DNA of 64,000 nt, taken from assembly GCA_030247885.1 (NCBI GenBank), contig JAPDRO010000006.1, positions 124,001 through 188,000 on the forward strand. Reading direction: 5' to 3'. Origin of the DNA: Taxawa tesnikishii (nom. ined.) (Eukaryota; Ascomycota; Dothideomycetes; Dothideales). Within the stretch, counting starts at the first letter, position 1. The number at the start of each line of letters is the position of its first letter. The position numbers were made by a program, and so were the translations under genes. This document shows, piece by piece, positions 9,860 through 22,114 of this stretch. The notes below the pieces were generated by a model. It ran no database searches, was not told where the DNA came from, and saw nothing but the letters and a program-made list of their open reading frames with translations.

Positions 9860-12696
9860 CTACCGCGTAAGTCCCATGCCCGCATGCGCCTTGGAGTACT
9901 CCGCAAGCAAACCCAAAACGCCATTGTTCCCTCTCTTCTCCGCTTCACCCCCTATTCGTCCTTTCCTTGCGCCGGTTACATCTCCGGAACCTGCTTCGTC
10001 GGGATCGTCTCTGGCCGTGAACGTCTTCCACGAGTCCGCCAGACTGCTGTCCTCCTCGATGAGGCGGGACGTGGTCATCTCGTGGATCTCATCAGGGTCT
10101 TGTTGCTGTTGCTGCGGCTGTCGTTGGTCTCTAGGCAGCCTTTCTGTACGCGCGCGAGGATGGCGTGAGTCGCGTGGATGCAACCCACGAATAGGTGGCA
10201 AAGGCGGAGATGCGAACGGTACGTCGAGCAAGATGGACTGCTGGGGGCTACCCATTTGGACTGGACGGACATCACTGCTATACGTGTTCGTTGCACCTTT
10301 GTGATGCCCTGGTTCCCTTTCCTTGAGCGGTGACAATGGCGGGAATGTCGGTGGCATCTGAATCCCGTGATACGGGCGGTGATGGTAGCGACTCGCTTGC
10401 TGCTGATCGTATTGACCGAGGCGTTGCATGAAGTAGTACTGGCTCTTCGCCATCTTGTCGTCTTTTGTACCAAAGTAATCCGCTCGGAGGCCTTCGACAT
10501 CTTTGACATTCTCCCCTGCAGCGGCACCGGTACCGGCACCGGAGGCGAGTTTCCGTTTGGGTTTGCTGAAGTTGAAATGCGCCTCTGTGCACACGTGGCC
10601 CAGGCCGTCGATATGTACGGTATGATCGCGGAAGAAATCGATGATTCGCGCCGCCCTCTCGTTTGCATTGCGCCACAGGATGAAGGGGGCGATGAGCAGG
10701 GACATGATCTCTTCGAGATAGATAAGCACTTTCATCTGATAGAGGCCCGAGAATTCGACCCTCACGTCATTACTATGCAGCTGCCGTTCCCAGTGCGATG
10801 GGCAGTAGTGAGTGTAGGAGATGACTTCGAGGAGATGCATAACGGGCTCATGGACCTCTGTATCATCGGGAACGGCACCTCGAGCGGCCGCGAAGACGCC
10901 CATGCAGATACTGATGTAGAAGAAGGCGGTTCTGCCTGGTGTGACTTCGAAGCCGAGGAAGAGTTCGGGGTCCAGGAGGGTTGCGATACCGAGGACGGCG
11001 GCGATGGTTCCGGTGACCAGGCTGACAAATTGCAGGGTCTGGTTCGTCTTGTCTTTAGGGAACTGGTTCAAGTACCGGTCCGCGAAGGCATAGGCCATGC
11101 GCTCGCGTCGGCGGAAGTCGTGGTCTAGTTCGTTGAACTCGCGGAATTTCCACTCAGCGAGGGGCGTGAAGGCGCGCGCGCCCAACTGTGCGGGACTGTT
11201 GCGGTACTCGGCGTAGTAGCGCGAGAAGTAGTAAATGAGGTATGCGCTGGCGCTAAAGGGGGCGGTGAAAATGCTTGCGATGGCCATTGAGCGCATTCGT
11301 TTCTGCAGCGTCTCTATCTGGTTTTGTCGATCCTTTGCCTCAAGACAGGACGGTTGCAACTGGCCATGTTCGTCGAAGATAAAGTTCATGAGACAGCTGT
11401 TCAAGGACCACTCCAGGCTTTTGGAGTAGAACTGGCGATTTCCTAAGAAAGGGACAGGAACGGTAAGGTCCAGGACTTCCTTGTTAAAGAGGGCGATGTA
11501 GTAGTTGTCCCGTCGCATGAGGCGGTTTGCGATGTCATGAGCGTCCATTCTCTGCTTGGATGCGCGGTTCATTATTTTCTTGTGCGCCATCTGCACGTCT
11601 GCTGTTTCCGGATTCACGTCGCGGAGGTCCATGAGGCCTTCGACGACTCGCTCCCAGGGCACAGTCTGGATGTCCGTGTCTTCGATACCTAATAAATGCC
11701 GGTAGAACTCGTGTAGGTGCCACAGCCGGCGGATGTTTGTAAGGAGCTCGAAGGCCTTGTACAGCCACCAGACGATGAAGCACCACAGGAGAACGTTCTT
11801 TACGAACGAGGCTCTGGTTGAGGTTAGCAAAGGAAGGGTTAGAAGATGGAACTGACATACTTTTGCATGCATTTGGGTATTAGTACTTCAGAGGTACTCT
11901 TGCTTTTCGGTATGAGCGAGAAGTCTACACACGTAGAGAGAAACATGAAGAAGCTGAAAAGGAATGCCGCTGTTCTGCACTACTGTATCAGCGAGCCAAG
12001 CGAGTCATCTGTTCCATACAATACGACTTACAACAAAGATATGGTTCGCGATAGAAGAATGGACCATATGCCATGCTGGGTGTAGTATTCGTATACTTCC
12101 TGGAGAAACCGATCCACGTTCCTGACATTATACCACCGCCACATGGCCTCTTCCCTGGGGGTATTATAGCTAGCTCTCACCGCAGGAGTTACCCTGGCAT
12201 GCTGCGGGTGAGGCCCTGAATCTCCAAGATGCAACCGTTGCTGTTGTTGTGCGGCTCTCCACTGCTCTTCTGTACGGCTCGACGATGGCATTGCAGAAGG
12301 TCGTGATTGCGACCTTGCGGGACCTCCACCATTTGTTCTCCCCTCTTCCATCAGTAAGGACTCAGGTACATCCTCATGCTCGGCGTGCTGTCCTTTGGGG
12401 GTGTTCGGTGTCCATTTCGGGCGGATGCCTATACCTGGAGGCTGTTGCCCGTTTCTACGACTGTGTCTTGCTCTTCCCGGTTCCGGCTCTTCTAAGGCAA
12501 CTCCGCTCTGCTCAGCTTCCGCCAAGAGAGTGTTCAGCTCATGCTCATCGAATGAATCTCTGAAATGATCAACGTCCCCGTGGTGCAATGTTCCGGATTC
12601 CAGCCTGCTGTCTGGTGTCCTTTGTTGCAGTCCATCATCTTGTATACCATTCTCAGCACCAGGTAAAAACCGTGACAGAATCCTCGAGGCAGCCAT
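9860..12696 (-). CDS. ATG9: Autophagy protein ATG9, lipid scramblase
   Basis: The multispanning membrane protein of ATG9 vesicles that seeds the autophagosome and scrambles lipids between leaflets. Exons are 12696-12032, 11974-11861 and 11813-9860 (introns 57 and 47 nt), giving 910 residues. The N-terminus MAASRILSRFLPG fits the family better than an upstream in-frame Met at 12855. Visible landmarks are the acidic disordered N-tail, MWRWYNVRNVDRFLQEVYEYY, the first membrane segment spanning exon 1/2, CVDFSLIPKSKSTSEVLIPKC, IRRLWHLHEFY, and the conserved core with DRYLNQFPKDKTNQ. The C-tail is disordered, with a short Gln run and the conserved VLGLLAEYSKA element near the end. Confidence 0.95.
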
Positions 12697-13159
12697 CTCA
12701 GGATGTTGTAATGCGAAATGTCCTCGACGCGAGAGAGCAGCTATCCGGAGGCCCTGCTTGGTAAAGCGAAGATGTTGTGTATGGTCACCGTCGCAGTCGC
12801 GTGAATGTACTCGGGCTTGTTTGTTGCTCAAAGTGCATATCGGATCAAAGGGCACGTATCCTCGTCGCTATGAATCTGGCTGTACGATAGGGAGGACGGC
12901 AAGTTGCAGCATCAAGGTGTGTGTCGAGGCTCGCGTGCAGCTCGTAGTTGGCATGTGATAGATCCGCGAGTCATGCGGTATGCTTGGCATCTTCGTCATT
13001 CGCTCATCCGCAGCAGCAAGGCAACCGCATTTCATTTCGATATCAACCGCATCTGTATCCCATAGTGCACCTTTGTTCAGCACCCATCGCCGAAGGCAAC
13101 CGGCTTTAGACAACTGAAGAAGCAACGATACCACGGGCCGATCAAGGTCAGCGGCAAAC
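12697..13159. other. Divergent intergenic region ATG9/LDS-type gene
   Basis: Shared upstream region of two diverging genes. The ATG9 reading frame stays open upstream to 12855, but the residues there show no family conservation. Confidence 0.5.
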
Positions 13160-14078
13160 ATGGCATTCCAACAAGGCCTCCACAACTTCATAGCAGCCAA
13201 CTTCACAACATCATGGCTCTACCCACTCAAGGTAAACAGCATCGTACATCGCAAACCAGAAACCATACATCGCACCCCGTTTTCTATTCCCTGGAAACCC
13301 CTTGAACTCACACAATCTAGGGAACATGGTTCTTCATCCGGCACGCATATCTCTGGCCCCTCATACGCACTCGCCTGCTTCCATTGACGCTACTCTCTGT
13401 TTGCATCACGGTTCTGCTATTTCTGACCATCTACCTTCCACAAGTTGCCTTCCTGCTCCTTTTTCACCGCGCCGGCTCGGCCTGGGTCAACGCCACTTTC
13501 CTAGTCCTGGGCGAGTCGAACGTCATCATTGCCATCCTATTCGAAGCCTTCCTGGTCGACAAGACCCAAGTCGACGTCTTCGATTCTGTCATGCTGGCAA
13601 GAGGCCACGAAGATTTGATCAAGACTCTTCGCCCCGTGAACGAGCAGGAACCCGATCCGGTCAAGGCCCTGGGTGCGCGTGAAAAGGGTGCCGAATTCGC
13701 CCCTTCTCCTTCCGGCAGATCTTCGAATTCGTCATCTTTCTTCCGCTGAACTTCATCCCCTACGCAGGCGTACCCTTGTTCCTTCTCCTGACGGGTTACC
13801 GCGCAGGGCCGCTACTTCAGTGGCGGTATTTCAAGCTGAAAGAAATGAGCAAGCGGGAGAGGAAGGCGTTCATCAAAGCCAAGACACGCAGATGGCAGTA
13901 TCTGTGGTTCGGTACTGTTTATTTGGTGCTGCAGTTGATTCCGATTCTCAGCATGCTGTTTCTACTCACGAGTGCCGCGGGCAGCGCGCTCTGGGCTGCT
14001 GACATGGAGGAAGCGGACAAGCATAACGCTCGTCGGCCAGAGGAGGATGAGCCACCTGCATATACTGACGAACCCTGA
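13160..14078 (+). CDS. LDS/RRT8-type (EI24-like) membrane protein
   Basis: An integral membrane protein of about 276 residues in the fungal Lds1/Lds2/Rrt8 family; yeast members are lipid-droplet proteins linked to the outer spore wall. Exon 1 13160-13231 and exon 2 from 13321 (89-nt intron) give HNFIAANFTTSWLYPLK-GTWFFIRHAYLWP, several hydrophobic segments, and the family stretch NATFLVLGESNVIIAILFEAF followed by DKTQVDVFDSVM. At 13702-13704 the frame moves by one base inside a C/T run (gccccttctcc): upstream reads GAEFAP, downstream FSFRQIFEFVIFLPLNF, which are contiguous in relatives. One missing base gives a whole number of codons. I read this as an assembly deletion; a real null allele is the alternative. 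The role in this species is inferred from the family only. Confidence 0.8.
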
Positions 14079-14440
14079 ACTCTTGTACTCTGTTTCACCG
14101 TACTTCTGGAACTGCAGGACAGTCGACGGATTCTGCGACATGGAAGAGATTACCGGCGCTGCAAATTCACAACTCCACAATTGAACAAAGACAGCACTTC
14201 CTTACTTGGAAGAGCAACGGAGCAATGGACACTTCGCAAGTCACTAGGGTCATCGAGTGGTAACGCAGGTACTTTGCCTGATTTCCTTCAGTATTGCCTT
14301 CAGTCATACCATACGGATACGTTATTCGGGGCTTGACATGGACTCTCTTTGGAGAAGTCAAACATCCTTCGTTGTTCGTCTGCATCGAGCATTTCCAACT
14401 TCTTTGTTTGCGGTGTCTTTTGGATCCATCGTGTGCTGGA
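14079..14440. other. Convergent intergenic region
   Basis: Sequence between two facing 3' ends. Nothing recognisable. Confidence 0.5.
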
Positions 14441-15716
14441 TCAAGACTGTGTGATCTCGGTGGTTCTGCGTATGAACTGCTTTCCAGATCCGAAGCTATC
14501 AAGGCTGATATCGTCACCTGTGATCTCTGGCTCGTGATGGCACTTGACGACGTGCTCTGCGCCGTCCGACCGTAAGACCAGGTCCGGATCTCTGCCAGAT
14601 GAAGCAGTGTTCACTACAGCGCTCTTATCGAGAGACGATCCGAACGTGTCCCCAACCGTAACGCCAGCGGTATTGAATTTCAACGCAACCGGTCGAAGAC
14701 AAGGGAAGGCTGGATACATGATCGACCACACCAAGCCGATTTCTGAGACGATGAGGAAGTCTACAATGCCGATGCTGTTCTCCTGGCTATGAAGAAAGTT
14801 GTGGTAGAGCTTCAGGGAAATGATGGTAGGTGCAATACCGCTGTACGGATTAGTCTCTCTAGTCTGGTATTGCAATATCTGACTCACAGTAAAGGTAACG
14901 CGAAAGTGCCGAAGATGGCCGTTTTTCTGCTCCAGTTGCTTTGTAGCCGGGCGAACACCCAGAACGCCAGAACCGATGGAACCGCGTCGACAAGGACAAG
15001 AAGGAACGTCTCAACAGCCCATCGTGTCGTCTGTCAATACTCAACGTATCAGCAATCGTTCGGCCGACCGATGTGTTTGCCGGCTTCGACATACGGTGCG
15101 GCTACAACAGACGTTCTCCTCGCCATCTAGAAACCTCCCAGCAGAGCACCCTGCAGCCACCGTTATACATGCGCTAACGGCCGCAACCAAGGTGGTTCCC
15201 GTAAGAACTTTGCAGACGCGGGCATTTGGCGTCTGCGATACCAGTTCATGTAGGTGCAAGGTCTGTGAAGATGCGCACAGTCCACGGGCGAGGATTAACA
15301 GGATCGTAGCCACGAAGGAAGACTACGAAACCGGTCAGTCATGTACCGTGGGGTCAGGGACGAATGTACCTAAGACGAAGGACTGACCTTTGCTGCCTCA
15401 CTGTAGGATTTGCTGTCCAAAAGGTTCGTCGCCTTACCAAGACCTCTCTGCAACGCCGACATCATCACGCCAAGGCTGCTGATGCCCAACAGCTTCGCTT
15501 CTCGTTAGGTGTTTCTTTCTAGAGTCTTGCCATATTGGGGAGACTTACAAACGAAACGATGTATGCAACGTCAGGAGCTTTCAGCTTTCTTCTCGCGTTC
15601 CAACGAAGAAGCGCTGCTATGAGGCCAAAGATCAAGGATACAACACTAGTCACCCACAGCCACGCTTGGTGATCGTAGTGGCCGTACGGTGAGAATCTGG
15701 ACAACATCTTTTCCAA
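14441..15716 (-). CDS. Fungal rhodopsin-domain (SAT4-type) seven-helix membrane protein
   Basis: A 347-residue membrane protein of the large fungal family often annotated 'rhodopsin domain', unrelated to retinal opsins. Five exons: 15716-15549, 15492-15388, 15322-15095, 15030-14888 and 14840-14441, with introns of 56, 65, 64 and 47 nt; the exons sum to 348 codons. Helix I is WLWVTSVVSLIFGLIAALL, followed by RRKLKAPDVAYIVSF; then come a conserved Gly/Leu-rich loop, FVATILLILARGLCASSQTL, TRWAVETFLLVLVDAVPSVL and GIVDFLIVSEIGLVWSIMYP. The C-tail is hydrophilic. Family members are mostly uncharacterised and some sit in secondary-metabolite or effector-related loci; nothing nearby supports such a role here. 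No retinal lysine is expected. Confidence 0.75.
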
Positions 15717-16508
15717 AGCCTAGGAGTAAGAAAGATGGATGGTGGAGTCCAAGTTATCTGAACCTTAACACCGTTGCTCGAGTGTGGCCTGAACTCTGGT
15801 CTATCGGCTGCTCCAGTACTCAGGCCATCGTCAAAGGACGATGTGCCGCTGGAGTGAAGTTGCCTTCGGCAAGCCATATTGGCAAGGTCAACTGCCGTTG
15901 CCAAACCCGTCTTCTTCCACTCTCGAACCTACCAGAAAGCTGGAACATTCTAAGGTTGCCTTGTACGTGCCGCAATATACGTCAGGTTTCAAGCGAGGAA
16001 CGTGTCTATCTAGCATCCGCAATAGACAAGCAGATTGGTTACCAACAGTGCACTACCTGTCTAAACAAGGTTTGTTAGCGCATAGGATGGACTTTTCCCC
16101 GGGTTTTATCCAATACCTCCGCCAATTAACTTCCCCACTGCTGCCCGCGTTGGTCGCTGTGCCACATATGTGCACCTACCAACCATGCTGCCTCAATCTA
16201 GACACTGTCGGCAATCACAAGTTGTTAGCAGACGAGGTTGCGAAGCTGTGCCTCGGTTTGCTGTGCCTCTCTTATCGGCATGAATATATGTCCCTTAATA
16301 TACTTTAGATCAGATAGATATCCCAACATGCATGCTCTCTGGTGATATTGCGTTGCTGGTTTCATTACCACTGGCTTATCAGAGTACAACAGTCACCGTC
16401 CCTCCCCAAACTTTACTCGTCTCGCAGTTCGGGCTCAATCTTCCAATCTTTCGCTCACATATCTAAAGAAAGCAGATCTTTGCAATTGACGTTTGGGACG
16501 TTGTAATC
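15717..16508. other. Divergent intergenic region
   Basis: Shared upstream region of the rhodopsin-domain gene and the amino-acid permease. Pyrimidine-rich near 16390-16500, as in fungal promoters. No gene seen. Confidence 0.5.
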
Positions 16509-18306
16509 ATGATCGAACAGAAAACAGCATCTACCCAGCAATACCAAACTTCACCGGATTTCGACACCAACAAAGATGGAACAGCGCGCGACGAGCGAGA
16601 CATGCGCCGCATGGGCAAGATACAGGAGCTGCGTGTATCGACCTTCTCTGGCCCTGTTGCAGCGCATCTATTGATTGTTTGCAGAGAAACTTCGGCCCTC
16701 TTGCTATTGTTGGCTTCAGCTCTGTCCTTGGTTGTGCGTGGCAATACGTGTTGATGTACGTCAGTATCTCTTACTTAGGAGTCAGAATCGCCCACACCTG
16801 CGCATGACCAGAACGACTGACGGTTTCGTTAGCACCATGATCTTTTCCTTGACGAACGGAGGTGCTGCTGGAGCGATATGGATGTACCTCGTCTGTTGTA
16901 TCGGTCTCTTCCTCAGCACTACCTCTCTTGCTGAGATGGCGTCAATGGCTCCGTCAGCAGGTGGCCAATACCACTGGATCTCGGAATTAGCACCGGCAAA
17001 GGCGCAGAAGCTACTCAGTTACCTCGTGGGATGGCTGACCACTCTCGGCTGGCAAGTCGGTCTGACTTCTGTCTCGTACGGAGCGGCGCTACAGATTGAG
17101 GGTCTTGCCATATTCTTCGACAACAACACAGTCTTTCAAGGATGGCAGTTGACGTTGATCACTATCGGCATCAGCTTGATTGCTGTTTTCTTCAACACCA
17201 TCCTGGCAGGGAAACTGCATGTTCTCGAATTCGTGATGTTGGTCCCGCATTATGCTGCATGGATCATCTTTATCGTGATTCTGCTCGTCATGGGCCCTCA
17301 GTCTTCCAACCATGACGTCTGGGGCACTTTTAAAGACAATTCTGGCTGGGGCAGCATTGGACTGGCAGTCCTCGTCGGTGAGTGAACTTGGGAACGTTGC
17401 AATCATCGCTCACTGGAATCGACAGGAATCATCGGCCCCGTCACATCTCTGACAAGTGCTGATTCATCCTGCCATCTTTCCGAAGAATTGCCCAACGCCG
17501 CCAAATGGATGCCCCGTTGCATGATCTTCTCGGCCTTCCTGAACTTCTCCATAAGCTTCGGCATGCTTCTCGCCATATTGTACAGATCTGGAGATCTCGC
17601 ACAGGCTTTGGAGTCTCCAACCGGGCAGCCGTACATCCAGATTCTATACAACGTCACGGGAAGCAGAAGTGCGACCGGAGTCATGGTCGCATATATCATC
17701 TTGTCGCTGATGTTTTGCGCAATCAATATGGTAACGACGTCATCGCGTCAGCTGTGGTCCTTCGCAAGAGACGGGGGCTTGCCGTTCTCGGGCGTTCTCT
17801 CAAGGGCAAGTTCTTTTCGTCCGAGCAGATTTTGTTTCGGTAGTTGACAGACGCAGGTCTCGCCAAAGAGCCACATTCCCACTTATGCCATCCTGGCCAC
17901 GTTGTTCTTTACGGTTGCAATCTCCCTCATCATCATTGGATCATCGACCGCTTTCAATATCATCGTGTCCCTCGGAGCGTGCGCGATCCTCGCTTCTTAC
18001 ATTGTCTCCATCTCCTGCCTGCTATACCTGCGGATTCGCGGAGATGACTTGTTGCCATCTCCCTTCTCACTCGGTAGGGGACCCGGCATCGTCATCAACG
18101 GATTGGCTTTGGCTTTTCTCTGGCTCGCATACGTCATGGTCTTCTGGCCTTCCGCCCCTAATCCGACTGCTGCGTCCATGAATTGGTCCGTTCTCATCTT
18201 CGGGGCCGCTATACTGTTTGCAATGATCTTCTTCGCTGTCAAGAAGAGGCATGAATACGAGGGGCCGGTGGAGTATGTGCGCAATATGGACGAATTCGAG
18301 CTGTGA
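16509..18306 (+). CDS. APC-family amino acid / GABA / choline-type permease
   Basis: A 523-residue membrane permease with twelve predicted helices. Exons are 16509-16634, 16685-16755, 16833-17377, 17426-17805 and 17857-18306. Family landmarks: QELRRNFGPLAIVGFSS at the start of TM1, SLTNGGAAGAIWMY, EMASMAPSAGGQYHWIS in TM3, SEELPNAAKWMPR after the extracellular loop, TSSRQLWSFARDGGLP, and a C-tail RHEYEGPVEYVRNMDEFEL. Intron 4 (17806-17856, 51 nt) has a GC donor in the context AGG|GCAAGT, the normal consensus for GC-AG introns; no GT donor nearby preserves SRVSPKSHIPTYA. Resemblance is to fungal GABA/choline permeases (Uga4/Hnm1-like); the exact substrate is unknown. An inverted, decayed tail of a related permease follows directly. 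Confidence 0.87.
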
Positions 18307-18519
18307 TCGTCTTCACCACAGCGGTTCCGTCAGGGAGCAAGTGTAAGAGAAGAGTCCCGGGTTATGGAAGTAGGGATTTAGGATACGTGTCTGAGTGAAA
18401 CAAAATCAAAACTGCGCCCGTCAGGTTGCGACCCATTTGCATCCAGGTCGGACTCTTGACCAAGCACGGGTAAATGCCAGAGTTGACAGGCCTTGAGAAT
18501 ATCGTGTATCTAAGCTTTC

Positions 18520-18748
18520 TTGCCTCTTCACGCATCCTTTCGAACGTGCTCGACAGACCCAGTGTACCTGTGTCTCGACCCGGACGAAATGATATATCCA
18601 AGTGCCGATGATGGCGACGCTGAAGATGAGAATCGACCAGTGCATAGCAGCGGCTTCCGGGTGCGGCACCGTGGGAAAAAACATCGATGAGGGACTGGGT
18701 GAGGGCCAGCAAGCCGGAAGCCCAGCATGACGGCTCGCTTTGGTGCAA
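18520..18748 (-). pseudogene. Decayed C-terminal fragment of an APC permease
   Basis: On the minus strand, pieces read GLLALTQSLIDVF, then PTVPHPEAAAMHWSILIFSV, then RHRYTGSVEHVRKDA and a stop, in three frames. They align in order with the last helix and tail of the intact permease ending at 18306 (LALAFLWLAYVMVF, PSAPNPTAASMNWSVLIFGA, RHEYEGPVEYVRNMDEFEL). Two frame changes and the absence of upstream exons show that it is a relic. It lies tail-to-tail with the intact copy, about 210 bp away, as expected after an inverted duplication or loss of one of two convergent paralogues. Confidence 0.7.
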
Positions 18749-19545
18749 GGATCCCGAGTCCTACATATACATAGACTATCGATCTCGTTCCGGTGCAGAC
18801 AGAGGTGTTGTTAGTGCCGGGAGCAGAGGTGACTGCCGAGTGGATCTTTATCTTTGTACGTGCACTTGCCGGTGGACGTTGGAGAAGCTGCGGCCCGCAT
18901 CCTTCCGAGGCTTGTGGACCGGGCAGCGAAGTGGACCACCCGAATTCTTCTTTGAACTTCCTTGACTGGAGTATTACAACCACCTATACCATCAAAGGAT
19001 CGCAGAGCAACGGTGACATTTGTACCCGACGGCCTGAAGTACACCTCTTGAAGGCACCGTTAGTGCTTACCACGATTCGCGAAGAAATAAAGTCTTCCTA
19101 AACGTTCCTGAACCTCCCATCTTTACTGGAAACGTCCACCGTGGTGGTTTCCGGTCTTCTGTTGGGGGCAAAGAGTAGCTGACGGCAAACCGAAACATCG
19201 GTCAATTTCACACGGCTCATTGCAGTGGCTTGATCGGGTATGACTTCCTCCCGGCAAGGACGTCAACGTCAATCATTGAATACCAAGCTCTCACACATCC
19301 CGGTTCATGTACAGTGAAGTGACACTGTTAGTTTCTTTTGTCTACTCTCTCTTATATACCTTCTCTTGTCTACTCTCTCTTGTCTACTTTCTCTCTCCAT
19401 GTAGTAAACACAAACCACTTTTCGAAGTGATGCTGGAGCGCCCTCTCGCATTGCTACCCACACATCCCTTCCGCAGCAACCAAATGAGCGCGCGGTGCAA
19501 GACCATCCTCTCAAGCGCCTTCGTAATTCGACTCCTGTCAAAATT
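18749..19545. other. Intergenic region with TCTACTCTCTCTT-type repeat
   Basis: No gene seen. At about 19335-19399 a pyrimidine-rich tract repeats TCTACTCTCTCTT/TCTTGTCTAC motifs three to four times, downstream of the PGM stop on the other strand. Confidence 0.55.
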
Positions 19546-21308
19546 TCACGCCAGCCGTAACCCATTCTCGTCCGGCTTAAACCACTCCGACAACAAACTC
19601 TCCAGCACCTCCTCCGCCTTCGCTTTCGCCGCAGCAGAACTTTCTTTGCTTTCCCCCTCAATGTACAGCTTGATCTTGGGCTCTGTGCCGGAGCCTCTAA
19701 CCGTAAAACACACGCCACCCTCCAGCTCGCACGAGATCATCTGCGCGTTGCTGTCCACCGGTAACGCGGGCCTGCTATCCGGAGTCGCGGAATCGTATCC
19801 CACCGTGAGATCGCGCCATCTCATGATCCTTCGCCTCCCCACGTACTTGCCCACGCCTGTCTTCATACTCTGTCTTATCCCGTCAAACACGGCGTTGGTC
19901 GTGGCAGGGGAGGGCGAGACGAGGTATGTATTCGCGTCCTCGAAATAGCCGTACTGCTCGTAAAGCTGCTGCAACCTGTCCCACGGCGTCAGACCCTGTG
20001 CTTCCCACCTTTGGCACGCCGTGAGGAAACCGAGGCGGCGGTCACGCCGTCCTTGTCGAAGACGACGGGGCTGAACATGTACCCGATCGCTTCCTCGAAG
20101 GCGTAGAGGGCGGCGTAGCCACGCGATTCCAGATCTCGCGCCCTGTTGCCCATCCACTTGAATCCAGTCAATGTTTCCTCAAAGTGGAAGCCGTTGTGTT
20201 TGGCGAGCGCGGACAGCATGCGTGACGATACTGTGGATGCCAACATGGCCAGGGGCTTCTTGTTCGCATTCAGACCTTCGAGGTAGCTTTCCGCAACGTA
20301 CGAGCCAAGCAGGATCCCGATCTGATTCCCGGTTAGTTGCCGCCATTCTCCACCGACCTTTTGCGCGATGGAGAAGCGGTCCGCGTCGGGGTCGTTTGCT
20401 AGAACTAAGCTGATATCGTGCGTATCTGCGGTACTGGTGGCTAGTTTAAGAGCGCCCTTTTCTTCGGGGTTTGGAAAGCGGACTGTGGGGAAGGAGGGAT
20501 CGGGATGCGCCTGTTCCTCTACGACGTGATAGGAGCTGGGAAGGACGCCGAGTTGCTGAACCGCGGTGGTGAAGAAGGGGAGGCCAACACCGTGCATGGG
20601 TGTGTAGACGAATGGTGTTGGGTCAGGACTGATTTTCAGCGTCGAGGGGCTTGCTATGCTTGAGATGGCGGCGAAGTAGGCATCTTTGACTTGGTCAAGG
20701 GCGTGAACCACCAGGGGTGAGCCTCTCGCGACGGCATCGGAATCCCAGCTCTGAGGTCCCAAATTTCTCTCAATGGCTTCGGCGATCCCCACATCATGAG
20801 GTGGAATAATCTGACACCCGTTGGACCAGTAGACTTTATACCCATTGTCATTCGCCGGGTTATGCGATGCCGTGACCATGACTCCCGCGGCGGCGTTTAA
20901 CTTGCCTACAGTGAAAGGCACAAGCGGTGTATGCACCATACCGAGCCAGAGGATGCGGATGCCCCTATGGATAAAGGCGGCAGCAGCGAGTTTGGCGAAC
21001 TTGTCAGAGTTGTAACGCGCATCTCTACCAATCACGACTCCTCGATCCCTTGCGCTGGGTTCTTGCTCTAAAAGGTACGCGGCCAGACCCTGAGACGCCT
21101 GGATCACGGTCAACGCGTTCATGCGGGAGAATCCTGCGCCCATGGAGGCACGAAGCCCGGCGGTCCCAAAGGTGATACGTTTCCGTAGGCGGAGTTCTAG
21201 TTCCGCGGTGTCTCTAGATGCAAGCAGTGATTCCATTTCCCTGCTGGTCTCAGGGTCTTGATCGAGTTCGAGCCATTGCTGGGCCAACTTCTCGATAGGT
21301 GGTTCCAT
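19546..21308 (-). CDS. Phosphoglucomutase/phosphopentomutase (PGM2/PRM15 type)
   Basis: A cytosolic alpha-D-phosphohexomutase that moves phosphate between C1 and C6 of glucose (or C1/C5 of ribose). It is a single exon of about 587 residues, near the family norm. Visible sites: substrate entry GTAGLRASMG (about 48-57), catalytic phosphoserine loop TASHNP (146-151, Ser148), metal loop DPDADR, sugar-binding loop EEAIGYMFSP and phosphate-binding RGSGTEPKIK near the C-terminus. TASHNPANDNGYKVYW favours the PGM2/Prm15 subgroup over classical Pgm1. Near 20027-20029 (a TTT run on the coding strand) the frame moves by one base: DKDGVTAASV continues as FLTACQRWEAQGLTPWDRLQ only if one base is restored, giving exactly 588 codons. 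I treat this as an assembly deletion. Confidence 0.88.
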
Positions 21309-22114
21309 TCCTGGTTTTGATGTTCGTTATTGCCTGTTGTTGGTGCGCTGCGTTGGCGGGATGTGAAAGGTTTGTGAAATGGTCAAATGCAGGAGTGTTG
21401 TGCAGAATGAGTTCCCGAGTTTATCTGGTTGTCAAGTTTTGAGGAGCGCTAGAATGAGCGAGCAGAGCCAAGAGAATCTATCAGTCTTCTTCTCTGACTG
21501 TGAGAGCATAGAACGACCATTGTGAGTAACTGAAAGAGACTCCAATGCCAAGCATACAGTTCATGACTCGTTCAGGTCGTCGGGATCTGCTCGCCCGAAC
21601 CACCCGAAGGTCTCTTGCCCGATCGGCTTACCACCTTTCTACACCACGAAACCTTTTCTGTACCATCTCTCTGCGCAAGTGGTGGCGCTGCATCACACAG
21701 TGCTGGTGGGACACACGCACTCAAAGTACCATGACGCCTGTCCGAACATGTCAGTAGATACACGTCGACAGGCCCAAGCCGGCTTCTCGGTCACGCAATA
21801 TGCAGTTGCCCGCCGGCCCGCCTTCATCGCGCCCTACCACCGCAGATCGGCACAAAACTGTGCTCGGAGAAGAGTCAGACTCGCAGAGAATGCCGTTAGT
21901 TACATAATAACTGCCCTCCGCTCGCACTATCCTGAGGCGTTTGGTACGCTCTTTGACCAAACATTAATCTGGGAGGAAGAGCTAACTCATCCACTCCTTT
22001 TTCCATCAATCGAGTCCATAAATCCAAACTCTGCCCCTTGTCTATCGTTGAAGCCAGACCATCCAAGCAAGCTTGTTGAAGCAAGAACTCATATATATCA
22101 CGTCGAAAAAGGCC
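21309..22114. other. Divergent intergenic region PGM/MCT-like 2
   Basis: Promoters of the phosphomutase (leftward) and the second MCT-like transporter (rightward). No recognisable gene. Confidence 0.5.

Noticed and set aside
13673-13718. A short intron explaining the frame change in the LDS-type gene
   Set aside because: All available donors to this acceptor give the wrong phase, and the removed residues (GAEFAP) are expected in the protein.
15689-16308. Open frames upstream of the amino-acid permease
   Set aside because: They overlap the rhodopsin-domain gene's 5' end or its promoter and show no protein-like conservation.
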